From Acidovorax sp. KKS102 (GTDB lineage: Bacteria > Pseudomonadota > Gammaproteobacteria > Burkholderiales > Burkholderiaceae_C): 64,000 bases of DNA. The translations under genes were made by a program, and so were the position numbers. This document shows positions 34,511-41,947 of the stretch, piece after piece. Under the pieces are notes generated by a model that ran no database searches, had not been told where the DNA came from, and saw only the letters and a program-made list of their open reading frames with translations. Within the stretch, counting starts at the first letter, position 1; each line of letters opens with the position of its first letter. Location: assembly GCF_000302535.1 (NCBI RefSeq), contig NC_018708.1, forward strand, positions 2,604,001 to 2,668,000. The letters run 5' to 3'.

Positions 34511-34924
34511 TTAGACAGCGCGCAGGCGGGGGATCAGGTCGTCCGCGTCGTCCTGGCGTGCGTGACGTTCCAGCTCGGCACCCTTGGCAATGTCTGCCGA
34601 CCGTCCGACCGTGGCCACCGTGTTGACGGCAATGGCGCGAGTGAGGGCAAGGGCAAGGCGGGTCAGCTTGATGTGGTCGTCTGAGCCTACGGGCGCGGCC
34701 TCCAGGGCGCATTGCACGCGGGCAAGGTTCGCAGCCGATGCCATGTCCACCGGGTTCCACGTATCGCGGGGCCTGGCCTGCACGATGGCGTCCCAAAACG
34801 GGCGGGCCTCGGGTGGCACCAGCACATGCGCGGGCGGCTCCAAGGGCGGCAGGGCTGCGGCTTGGGTGGCGGCGATGGCTGCGGCGGCGCTGTCGGAGCG
34901 CTTGCGCTTGGGGGTCAGCTTCAT
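34511..34924 (-). CDS. terS: Phage terminase small subunit
   Basis: A 137-residue protein just upstream of terL. A basic, low-complexity N-terminus (KLTPKRKRSDSAAAA) precedes a helical core with EARPFWDAIVQARPRDTWNPVDMASAANLARVQ (given as two parts: EARPFWDAIVQARP and NPVDMASAANLARVQ), typical of small terminases of HK97-like phages. It would recognise the element's packaging site. Its ATG overlaps the HNH gene stop (ATGA). In satellites this subunit decides which DNA enters the capsid. Confidence 0.82.
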   Translation of the reverse strand: MKLTPKRKRSDSAAAAIAATQAAALPPLEPPAHVLVPPEARPFWDAIVQARPRDTWNPVDMASAANLARVQCALEAAPVGSDDHIKLTRLALALTRAIAVNTVATVGRSADIAKGAELERHARQDDADDLIPRLRAV

Positions 34925-35451
34925 GATTGCCTATTTTTTAAGCAGTCAGCATTAAAAGAAGGGGAACAGGTCGGTTCTGAGCTGTCAGCCGCTGGTGATT
35001 TCTGAGAGTCGCCTACAACGTCCCCGGCAAGGCCCGTAGCGGCCTCCACAGTCGATTTGTTCCAATGGCTTGAGGGGTTGGCAGGCCAGCCGCTCACATC
35101 GCATCCATGGTTCACCCGCTTGCCCATGTCGTGGGCGGTGTGTCGGCTATGGCACGGAGCACACAAGCCGACGAGGTTGGAGCGGCTGTTGTCCATGGCG
35201 TTGTCGTTGATGTGATGCACTTGTGTCGCCGGTTCGATCAGTCCACGCGCTTCGCACTCGGGGCACAGCGGCTGTTCTGCCAGCACCATGCGGCGCAGCT
35301 TTGCCCAGGCGTCGGAGTTGAGCGGTAGCAGCCGTCCGTTCTTCGCCGTGGTGTAGCGCTTGGTCTTGATGTCGGCTAGCGTCAAGGGCTTGCGCGGCAG
35401 CTCGTCCGCCATCTTCAAGCCTCGGGCCTTCCAGGGGTCCAGCATCTTCAT
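34921..35451 (-). CDS. HNH endonuclease
   Basis: A 176-residue protein with an HNH fold at 60-105: zinc cysteines C63/C66 (PLCPEC) and C97/C100 (GLCAPCHSRH), and catalytic VHHIND near 79. HNH nucleases beside terminase are needed for packaging in HK97-type phages, where they assist terminase cleavage. The C-terminal 60 residues are polar and variable. The start overlaps the portal stop and the stop overlaps the terS start, both by four bases. Confidence 0.9.
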   Translation of the reverse strand: MKMLDPWKARGLKMADELPRKPLTLADIKTKRYTTAKNGRLLPLNSDAWAKLRRMVLAEQPLCPECEARGLIEPATQVHHINDNAMDNSRSNLVGLCAPCHSRHTAHDMGKRVNHGCDVSGWPANPSSHWNKSTVEAATGLAGDVVGDSQKSPAADSSEPTCSPSFNADCLKNRQS

Positions 35452-36680
35452 GCCGCGGCCTCCTGTTGCTTGCTCGGGTATGGCAGCGGCGCAGGGGTGG
35501 CATTTGAGGTTGCACCCTTCGGCACGTCAGGTGCGGAAGTCTCTTTGTCGTCCAGGCCCTCGATGGCGGGCAGGTTCTCCAGCTTGCGGGCCTCAGACTT
35601 GAGCATCCATCCGTCGCTGATGCCGGAGCTGTAGAACGCGGCTCGGTTGGCACTGTCGCCACGCAACAAACCCTCCACCTGATGCTCGGCAAAGTACATG
35701 CGGCGCCCTGCGTCTGTCAGGCACTTGGCTGCAATGCCTTGCTCCCATGCCACCAGGTGGCGGCGTAGGGTCTGGGTCACGAACTGGCGGGCCATCTCCA
35801 CGCTGTTGGAGTAGTTGCCATTCCTCAGATCACCGATGACCGTGGGCGGTACGCGGAACAGGCGGGCCACTTCCTCCACGCTGAACTGTCGGGCGGCGAT
35901 CCACTCGGCATCCTCCAGCGTCATGGATAGGGCCTGAAAGTCCACGCCTTCCTCCAGAATCGCGGTGCGGCCTGCGTTACCTCCACCTGCGTGCTGGCTT
36001 GCCCACGATGTGGCGATGGCCTGGCGCTGCTCGGGCTTCAGGCGTCCGGGGAACTTCAACACGCCCAACAACTTCGCCCCATTGGTGAAGGTGTTTCGGC
36101 CATGCTCGTTCTCGGCTTGGGCCAGCTCCACCACTCCACGCGCGGCAGTGATAGGCGACACGCCCATAACCCCGTCATCACCCAGGCGGTGGCGAAGGTG
36201 AAGAACTTCATGGGCCAGCAGGCGGGTTAGAACCCCGTCCTTCGTGTAGTCGTACACCAGGCCGGATGCCGTGCGCTGCACTTGCACGTTGTCCGGGTTG
36301 AGTGGCCACAGCTCCCGCACCTGGCCATCCCAGCCGCGCACAATGCGGGCGAAGGCGTTGCCTCGGAGTAGCACACATGCCTGCATGTACTCGCGGGCCT
36401 CCAGGGCGGTCTGCTCGGGGTTGGCTTGGTCGTGCAGCACCCGATAGAGCGGGTGGTCTGATGCGCGCTCGCGGTCGTCGCCGTTGCGCTTGAACAGGAT
36501 CAGCGGCAGGGATGCCGTTGTCTCTGCGATGGCTTGGACGCAGGCATAGACAGCCGATACACCCTGAGCGGTGGCAGGCGTGACAGCCGATGCACTGATG
36601 GGCACAGGCCAGCCATTGACCCCGATGGTGCTGCGCGCCTCCAGGCCGATGGCGCTTTTGATGCGGGTGATGATGCTCAT
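35448..36680 (-). CDS. HK97-family phage portal protein
   Basis: A 410-residue portal, near the family norm. It begins MSIITRIKSAIGLEARS and contains AVYACVQAIAETTASLPLILF, VEEVARLFRVPPTVIGDL and NSVEMARQFVTQTLRRHLVAWEQ (quoted in part), all typical of HK97 gp3-like portals. Twelve copies would form the DNA entry ring. ATG 36680 overlaps the protease stop by four bases and is preferred over one 18 bases upstream. Intact by length. Confidence 0.93.
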   Translation of the reverse strand: MSIITRIKSAIGLEARSTIGVNGWPVPISASAVTPATAQGVSAVYACVQAIAETTASLPLILFKRNGDDRERASDHPLYRVLHDQANPEQTALEAREYMQACVLLRGNAFARIVRGWDGQVRELWPLNPDNVQVQRTASGLVYDYTKDGVLTRLLAHEVLHLRHRLGDDGVMGVSPITAARGVVELAQAENEHGRNTFTNGAKLLGVLKFPGRLKPEQRQAIATSWASQHAGGGNAGRTAILEEGVDFQALSMTLEDAEWIAARQFSVEEVARLFRVPPTVIGDLRNGNYSNSVEMARQFVTQTLRRHLVAWEQGIAAKCLTDAGRRMYFAEHQVEGLLRGDSANRAAFYSSGISDGWMLKSEARKLENLPAIEGLDDKETSAPDVPKGATSNATPAPLPYPSKQQEAAA

Positions 36681-37213
36681 CGGCAAGTCTCCAGCCACAC
36701 GCGGTTGCAGTCCCAGAAAGAGCGCTCAGGCGGGCGGCTGCGCTTCGCCACTTCGGTGTCCGGGTAGGCGGGCGTCGCCGTCACAGTGATTTCGGCCAAT
36801 TCCACGTTGCGCAGCTCGCGCAGCATGGAGCCGTCGCCACGGTCTAGCCAGGTGTCGCCACCAGGCGGAACGATGAAGCCAAACGAGGCACCTTGGATAA
36901 CCCGGCTCTCCACCAAAACGGCAATATCGCGGGCCACTGAGGTATCAGGCAAGCGAAGCTCAAAAGCCAATCCATGGGCGTCCTCCCGAAGTTGCAGGGT
37001 GCCGGATGCGGTGCTTCCCAGCAGGGCGCGGCGGTCGTGGTCAGCCAGTGCCACGATGTTGCGGCCATCGGATAGCGAGTGTTTGAAGGCCCCGGCGCGG
37101 ATCACCTCGTGGAAGTCGGCAATCCGTGTCTCCGAGTTGAAGCGCGCAACATATCCTGTCAGCCGTCCGGGCGATGACGCCCGAAGCTCGCCAGTACGAA
37201 TTTCAAGCGTCAT
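36677..37213 (-). CDS. HK97-family prohead maturation protease
   Basis: A 178-residue U35-type serine protease that cleaves the capsid delta domain. GRLTGYVARFNSETRI lies near the start, the His is in ALADHDRRALLGS and the Ser in IQGASFGFIVP, in the usual order. It sits directly upstream of the portal gene and 10 bases after the capsid gene, the classical HK97 order in reverse. Confidence 0.92.
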   Translation of the reverse strand: MTLEIRTGELRASSPGRLTGYVARFNSETRIADFHEVIRAGAFKHSLSDGRNIVALADHDRRALLGSTASGTLQLREDAHGLAFELRLPDTSVARDIAVLVESRVIQGASFGFIVPPGGDTWLDRGDGSMLRELRNVELAEITVTATPAYPDTEVAKRSRPPERSFWDCNRVWLETCR

Positions 37214-37223
37214 CGTCTGCCCC

Positions 37224-38450
37224 TTAGATGGTCATGTCGTCTGCCACCACGAACGCCTTGGGATGGCGAACCACGGCATCCATGGTGTGCATGATCCGCA
37301 GTTGAACGTCGCCCTTTTCGTAGTAGCCAGCGGCGTAGGGGTTGGCCAGCACCTCGGTCACGCCCCATTCACCGATCACGATTTGCGAGAAGTCGCCAGC
37401 GATCACGCGGCCCTTGTCCGGGGTGCCGCTCTTGGCGTCCAGTTGGTTGGTGACGTAGGCGGGCAGGCCAGCCACGCGGCCACCGTCCATCAAATACACG
37501 CTACCGGCGCTGGCGTCCTTCAGGGTGGTTTGCAGCTTGGTCGCAGCCTTGGCATGGGTCAGCACGGCATTGGGCGTGATGTTCTCCAGGCCCAGTTTCT
37601 CCAGCATCGCCACGATGGTGGCCCAGCTCAGGGTGGCAAGGTTTGCCGTCTGAATGCCGCTCACGTTCAGGATGCCCACCGGCTGCTTTGCCAAGGCGGT
37701 TCCATGGATCAGGGCCTTGTCCACTGCCAGGCCCACCACGGCGCTGATGTCGTCCCGGAGCAGGGCTTCAATCGAGGGATTGCTCTGCAATGCGAGCTGG
37801 CGGGAGAACGCCGTCAGTGCGCCCACGGTCTTGGGTTCCAGCTTGATGGAGCTGTACGTGGTGTTGCTCTCGGTCAGGCTGTCGCCTTCGGCCACCCAGT
37901 AGGCGGTGGCTGCGCCGGTGGCCTTGGGCAGGACGGTATCGCCACGCAGGCCGGTCAGCACGCGGGCGCCCAGGCTGCGCACGATCAGGCTGTTGCGCAG
38001 CAGGCCGATGAATTGATCCGCACGGTAGTCGTCGGGCACCACAGCAGCCGCGCCAGTCGTGGTCATGGTGGTGCGCTTTTCAAAGATGCTCGTGGGCACC
38101 AGGATGCCACCATTGCGGGCGGTCAGGCCCTGGCGCTTGGCTTCGGCTTGGAACTCGGCCAGTGCGCCGGTGACGCTGCGGTTTTCAATCTGCGCGGCGA
38201 TGGCGTCCAGCACGTTGACCTGGCCTTCCAGCTCGTTGCGGGCCTTGTCCACCGGGGCACCCAGCGAACGGCGCTCGGCGTCCTCGATGAACTGAGCGCG
38301 TTGCTCGTCGGCTTCCAGATTCTGAATCTCGATCTTGAGCCGGTCGAACTTCGCCTGGCCTTCGGCGTTGAGCTGGGGAGTGCTGGCCAGCAGGGAGCGG
38401 GCTTCGGAGACTTTCGCGGCGCGGGCTTCGCGGATTTGATGCAGTTGCAT
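37224..38450 (-). CDS. HK97-family major capsid protein
   Basis: A 408-residue protein. The first ~110 residues form a charged coiled-coil delta (scaffold) domain, removed by the protease. The mature HK97 fold follows, with GGILVPTSIFEKRT, VLTGLRGDTVLPKATG, AYWVAEGDSLTES and a C-terminal PKAFVVADDMTI. It is the first gene of the capsid operon, downstream of a consensus promoter and palindrome. A small satellite would be expected to build a smaller or dedicated head; the sequence alone does not tell head size. Confidence 0.95.
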   Translation of the reverse strand: MQLHQIREARAAKVSEARSLLASTPQLNAEGQAKFDRLKIEIQNLEADEQRAQFIEDAERRSLGAPVDKARNELEGQVNVLDAIAAQIENRSVTGALAEFQAEAKRQGLTARNGGILVPTSIFEKRTTMTTTGAAAVVPDDYRADQFIGLLRNSLIVRSLGARVLTGLRGDTVLPKATGAATAYWVAEGDSLTESNTTYSSIKLEPKTVGALTAFSRQLALQSNPSIEALLRDDISAVVGLAVDKALIHGTALAKQPVGILNVSGIQTANLATLSWATIVAMLEKLGLENITPNAVLTHAKAATKLQTTLKDASAGSVYLMDGGRVAGLPAYVTNQLDAKSGTPDKGRVIAGDFSQIVIGEWGVTEVLANPYAAGYYEKGDVQLRIMHTMDAVVRHPKAFVVADDMTI

Positions 38451-38498
38451 TTGTGGGCTTTCTTGAAAAAGTGCCCATGCAATCGCCGGGCGGGTTGC

Positions 38499-38515
38499 GA
38501 TAGTTATTAACTATC
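38499..38515. promoter_or_regulatory. Palindromic operator candidate in the capsid-operon leader
   Basis: GATAGTTA and TAACTATC are perfect 8-base arms around one central base. It lies about six bases downstream of the expected start of transcription of the capsid promoter, a typical repressor position. Confidence 0.6.
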
Positions 38516-38527
38516 AATTAGGCGTGA

Positions 38528-38556
38528 TATATAGCTGTTATCAATCGTCATGTCAA
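38528..38556 (-). promoter_or_regulatory. Consensus sigma-70 promoter of the capsid operon
   Basis: On the minus strand TTGACA (38556-38551), a 17-base spacer and TATATA (38533-38528) form a near-perfect promoter reading into the capsid gene. It starts right after a terminator, so the capsid operon is transcribed independently of the replication genes. Confidence 0.8.
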
Positions 38557-38579
38557 GAAAAAACCCGCTCGGGGCGGGT
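38557..38579 (-). terminator. Rho-independent terminator between early and capsid operons
   Basis: On the minus strand ACCCGC, a 5-base loop and GCGGGT are followed by TTTTTTC. It lies just after the stop of the 38586-38906 gene and before the capsid promoter. Confidence 0.85.
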
Positions 38580-38585
38580 CGGTGG

Positions 38586-38906
38586 TCAGGGCTTTGGGTA
38601 CTGGCTCTGCAGATGGTCCAGCAGGTCGGCCCGTTGGTGCGGTGGCACCTCCAGGCACTGCCTGCGCCATTCCTCGGGATCGTCTTTCCAGTGGGCAGCG
38701 GCTCGCATGGCGGCGTCGATCAGTTCGGAGGTGATGCGTGCCGACTCCAGGATGCAGGCGATCAGCGCGGGCTTGTGGCCCAGGACGGCGGCGCGCTGCG
38801 CTTCCGTCAGCTTCCCGGCTGGCACCACGATGCCGGTTTTGTCCGGCGTCACGCTGGGTTCAATGCCGCACTGGATCAGGTCGGCAAGGATGGCTTCGGG
38901 CGTCAT
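38586..38906 (-). CDS. Hypothetical protein with TubC_N-like N-terminal domain
   Basis: A 106-residue acidic protein. Residues 1-52 (ILADLIQCGIEPSV, then GKLTEAQRAAVLGHKPALI) resemble the small TubC_N docking-type fold often found in phage and plasmid replication regions. The rest is helical (SELIDAAMRAAAHW). Its start overlaps the ATPase stop by four bases, so it is the last gene of the early operon. Function unknown; a replication or regulatory accessory is inferred from position. Confidence 0.7.
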   Translation of the reverse strand: MTPEAILADLIQCGIEPSVTPDKTGIVVPAGKLTEAQRAAVLGHKPALIACILESARITSELIDAAMRAAAHWKDDPEEWRRQCLEVPPHQRADLLDHLQSQYPKP

Positions 38907-40135
38907 AGAACCTCCGTGCTTTGGGCAACTTGCTCATCAACTTGCTCAACTTGCTCATCGTTTAAAGGTTGAGCATCTTGAGCAACTTGATTGAGCAACT
39001 TGGGTCGGAACCAGTACCAAGCGTCATTCATCTTGCGCTTCGTCACGCCGATGGTGTCCGCTGCGCGGCGCACTGTCGCCCATGAAACGCCTGCCGCCCT
39101 GGCCTCTGTCTCCACATACTTGGATGGTGCGGAACCGTCTTTCAGGATCTCCACCAGGAAATCAATGGCGGCATCTTTGGCGCTGGCGTCCGACTGCTCC
39201 TGCTGCGGCTCGTCCGGGTCTGTCAGCAGCTCGCGTGCCGTGCCTTGCACCGCCTTACCCCATGCGATGTGTGACGCATGAATGCCGGGTATAGGTTCGG
39301 ACTGTTCAAGGTGGTACTGAAACCCGCCATCGTCCGGGCCGATGTTGCTTTTGCTGCGGGCTAGGATGCGCGTGTCCTGGCCTTCTTCGTCGCCCTTCAC
39401 CTTCGCTGCCACCATTACCACGCGGGCCACAGCAGTAAATGCCACGCTGCCCACCACGCGCTGCGCCGGGTCGGTTCCCTGGCCACCTTTGGCAAAGTGG
39501 GTGATGCCCAGCACCGCGCAGTCGCACTTTGCAGCCAGATCAACCAGGGGTTGCAATGCGCGTCGAACCTCGGTGTTCTTGTGGCTGTCGCCAGTGACGG
39601 CGCTCACCACAGGATCAATCACCAGCAGACTGATGCCGCCGATTTTCTCGATGGCCTCCAGCAGTTGCCCCAGGTCGCGGGCCGGGTCGAATGGCACCAC
39701 TTCGCCGTCCCGGCGTGCGCCCTCGATGAAATAACACCGGGCACGATCCGCACCAGCCGCCATGAGGCGCGGCACCAGCGTATCGGCGGGGTCATCTTCA
39801 CCGCTCCAGATCAGCACGTTGCCAGGTGCGCAGCGAGAACCATCTGGCCAGCGTCCGCCGATGGTGATGGTTGCCGCCATTGCCAGCGCGATGGTGGTTT
39901 TGCCCTGCCCAGGTGCGCCAGCGAGGATATGCAGCTTCCCCATGGCCAGCCAGTATTGCCACAGCCAGCGGTATGGCTCGGGCGTCAGGTCGGTGCCGCA
40001 TGTCAGGATCACCTTGTCGCGCGGCCCCAGGCCCGATATGTCCGGCGAATCTGGCAGTTCGGGAAAGATTGGCCCGCGCTCGCGGTCGTCCAGCACCGAT
40101 GCCATGGCGTTGTGCTCTGCAATGCTGCGCTTCAT
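38903..40135 (-). CDS. RepA-like AAA ATPase / replicative helicase
   Basis: A 410-residue RecA-fold ATPase. Walker A GAPGQGKT is at 73-80, Walker B LLVIDPV at 170-176, then GITHFAKGG near 210, the pattern of plasmid RepA hexameric helicases and related phage proteins. A winged-helix-like region follows at ~320-375 (SWATVRRAADTIGVTKRKMND). The C-terminal 35 residues are Gln/Val-rich and are encoded by a cluster of CAACTTG repeats. Together with the zinc-finger protein upstream it probably forms the element's replication module. Confidence 0.88.
   Translation of the reverse strand: MKRSIAEHNAMASVLDDRERGPIFPELPDSPDISGLGPRDKVILTCGTDLTPEPYRWLWQYWLAMGKLHILAGAPGQGKTTIALAMAATITIGGRWPDGSRCAPGNVLIWSGEDDPADTLVPRLMAAGADRARCYFIEGARRDGEVVPFDPARDLGQLLEAIEKIGGISLLVIDPVVSAVTGDSHKNTEVRRALQPLVDLAAKCDCAVLGITHFAKGGQGTDPAQRVVGSVAFTAVARVVMVAAKVKGDEEGQDTRILARSKSNIGPDDGGFQYHLEQSEPIPGIHASHIAWGKAVQGTARELLTDPDEPQQEQSDASAKDAAIDFLVEILKDGSAPSKYVETEARAAGVSWATVRRAADTIGVTKRKMNDAWYWFRPKLLNQVAQDAQPLNDEQVEQVDEQVAQSTEVL
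38926..39002. repeat. Cluster of CAACTTG iteron-like repeats at the 3' end of the helicase gene
   Basis: CAACTTG occurs at 38926, 38938, 38947, 38983 and 38996 in one orientation, with a degenerate copy at 38974. Spacing is 9 to 13 bases within each group, and a less GC-rich segment lies in the middle. It may be a replication origin, or simply reflect a repeated Gln/Val peptide. Confidence 0.5.
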
Positions 40136-40593
40136 GCGAACACCTCCACCAAGCGAGTGATGCGGCCCGATGCAGTCAGCACGCGGGACAAGTCCACTTG
40201 AGACAGCACCACACCGTGCGCCACGTTGGCGGCGGCGATGGCTACAAGGTTGGCTTCCACTGCCAGCACCTCCAGCGCCTGGCGCGGAGAAAGCGGGGTA
40301 GGCTTGTGCTGGGTGGCGGGGCGTCCGTCATCAATCCATGCGCCCAGGGCCTTGGCGGCTTCTACGAACTCCAGGCCATGCTGCGCCATGTGATAGGCCA
40401 GCACATCGCCACCACGGGCACCACAGCCAGCCATGCAGGCGAATGCACCGCTGTCGGTATTGATCCGCATGGAATCACTGCCGCCGTGGAATTTGCACTC
40501 GGTGGTGCGCCATTTACCGCGCCCGGTCAGCTTCAAGCCTTCGGACTCGTAGTAACCCACCGCGTCGGGGAGATTGCGGCGGTCGAACCCCAT
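40132..40593 (-). CDS. CHC2-type zinc-finger protein, primase-like N-terminal domain
   Basis: A 153-residue protein. C33/H36 (TECKFH) and C53/C57 (FACMAGC) form a CHC2-type zinc ribbon as in DnaG-like primases; GGDVLAYHMAQHGLEFVEAAKAL follows as usual (quoted within limits: GGDVLAYHMAQHGLEF). The TOPRIM catalytic domain is absent, so it recognises a priming site or loads the helicase rather than making primers itself. Its stop overlaps the ATPase start by four bases. Confidence 0.85.
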   Translation of the reverse strand: MGFDRRNLPDAVGYYESEGLKLTGRGKWRTTECKFHGGSDSMRINTDSGAFACMAGCGARGGDVLAYHMAQHGLEFVEAAKALGAWIDDGRPATQHKPTPLSPRQALEVLAVEANLVAIAAANVAHGVVLSQVDLSRVLTASGRITRLVEVFA

Positions 40594-40847
40594 TACAGCG
40601 CCTCCTTTGCGGCCACGCTGTTGCGCTCGCGGGTAATGCCCTCCAAGTATTTCGCCACCGCCTTGCGCGGGTACAGGTAGCGATTACCCAGCAGGATATA
40701 TGCAGGCCCCATGCCACGCTTGCGCCATGCTTCAACTGTTTTTGGCGTGGCGGCTGCAAGTGCTTGGAAATCTTCCTCGATGAAACAGTCTAGGCGCTCC
40801 GCCATGTGGCGAACGCGCTCTGTCTCTTGAATGGCTGTAGCGGTCAT
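40593..40847 (-). CDS. Small helix-turn-helix DNA-binding protein, AlpA/excisionase-like
   Basis: An 84-residue protein. CFIEEDFQALAAATPKTVEAWRKRG resembles the MerR/excisionase-like helix-turn-helix (quoted region 21-45, key residues TPKTVEAWRKRG), followed by the wing GNRYLYPRKAVAKYLEG. In satellites the first early gene is often such an AlpA-like regulator. Its stop overlaps the next start (TAATG). A regulator of excision or early transcription is inferred. Confidence 0.75.
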   Translation of the reverse strand: MTATAIQETERVRHMAERLDCFIEEDFQALAAATPKTVEAWRKRGMGPAYILLGNRYLYPRKAVAKYLEGITRERNSVAAKEAL

Positions 40848-40908
40848 TAACCCATCCTTTCCGGCTTATGCGCCAGTTGTTGCGATGGGTCGAATTTCGA
40901 GCTTTGAT

Positions 40909-40926
40909 GACACTATGAATAGTGTC
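40909..40926. promoter_or_regulatory. Perfect palindrome upstream of the early operon
   Basis: GACACTAT and ATAGTGTC around two bases, in the spacer between the HTH gene and the membrane-protein gene. It is about 62 bases before the HTH gene start and is a likely operator for an element or helper-phage regulator. Confidence 0.55.
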
Positions 40927-40974
40927 GAATATCTCCAGTTGGGTGGTGGGGGTGGTTCGGGTGGACCGGGAGAA

Positions 40975-41541
40975 CTAGCGACGTGGACCAGTCTTCAGGC
41001 CATCAGCACGAAGAATCGACGCGATGGCATTCGCCTTCTCTCTGGAGACGCGGCGCTCATCGCGCAACCACCCAGCTACCATTTCATTCGTTGGTGCTGT
41101 AGATGGGTCCATAGGGTCGTACAGCGTCCAAAACCGATTCGCAGCGGCCTCTAAATGTCCCAATGCATCGGTATGGTGGGAGCCCCAGGGCCACTTACCC
41201 TCTCCCTCCTGTCTTTGTGAATGCTTCGATGCCTCAACTTCCGCAATTCTCTCGATAGTCCAGTTTAGGCGATCAATAGTTTGCTGCTGGATCATTCGAC
41301 CATTCTCGATATTATGGCCGAGCCATACTGAAATCATTATTACAGAGCCCGCAGCCATATATGCAATACTCATGCCTTTCCACGCCTGAAGAAGGGTAGC
41401 ATTGGGATCTGCTTTATTTTGTTCAAGAGCAATTAAGCGCATATCGAAGCCTTTATAGAATATATAAAGGCCACCCAAAATTAAGATCACCTCAAATATC
41501 CAAAAGGCTATCAACGGCACATTATGTTTTTTCGATTTCAC
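40975..41541 (-). CDS. Two-TM membrane protein with cytoplasmic tail, possible cargo gene
   Basis: A 188-residue protein. TM1 is ~10-30 (IAFWIFEVILILGGLYIFY) and TM2 ~58-77 (MAAGSVIMISVWLGH), followed by a coiled coil (RMIQQQTIDRLNWTIERIAEVEA, read within 81-103) and a ~90-residue polar tail. The base composition is visibly more AT-rich than its neighbours in the TM part, which suggests separate acquisition. It lies between integrase and replication genes, where satellites carry accessory or defence genes. I do not recognise the family. Confidence 0.7.
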   Translation of the reverse strand: MKSKKHNVPLIAFWIFEVILILGGLYIFYKGFDMRLIALEQNKADPNATLLQAWKGMSIAYMAAGSVIMISVWLGHNIENGRMIQQQTIDRLNWTIERIAEVEASKHSQRQEGEGKWPWGSHHTDALGHLEAAANRFWTLYDPMDPSTAPTNEMVAGWLRDERRVSREKANAIASILRADGLKTGPRR

Positions 41542-41625
41542 ATTTACTCCTTAAGTGAAATTTACAGCCCAGCCCGTCAGGGGAAACGGGTTTTCGCGCC
41601 GTCGCGCTAGGGCTGGCGAATTGGG

Positions 41626-41910
41626 TCAGGCCAGCGACTTGATCAGATAGTTTTGACGGTGGAGAACATAAGCCAGTCCGTCGCCAGCGTCCCCAGCATT
41701 CCAGTCGGCTGTGTGATAGCGAATATCGAAGCGCTTCAGCGCCACGTCCAGCGACGAACCCTCATATCCAGCGGCATTGCGGATCTCGTCTAGAAGGTCA
41801 CGCGCCTGGCTTATCCAGAGCACCAGATCACCCAGTGCTGCCGCCTCGTTTGCCCGGTCCTCGGTGTCGTCGTCGCGTCGTTGGTTTACAGTTTCAGTAG
41901 CCATTTTCAA
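41626..41910 (-). CDS. Hypothetical protein of the element, 94 residues
   Basis: An acidic protein starting MKMATETVNQRRDDD, with a helical LGDLVLWISQARDLLDEI and an aromatic C-terminus (LAYVLHRQNYLIKSLA). An ATG two codons later (41904) is equally possible. It lies between the integrase and the membrane protein on the same strand, after an 84-base gap. No family recognised; conserved domain features are not visible. Confidence 0.65.
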   Translation of the reverse strand: MKMATETVNQRRDDDTEDRANEAAALGDLVLWISQARDLLDEIRNAAGYEGSSLDVALKRFDIRYHTADWNAGDAGDGLAYVLHRQNYLIKSLA

Positions 41911-41947
41911 ACCTCATTTTGGTGATGGTCAGGCGGGCGGGTTGTTC

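Noticed and set aside
38926..39002. CRISPR array
   Set aside because: Repeats are only 7 bases with 2-6 base gaps inside a coding sequence; they do not have CRISPR dimensions.
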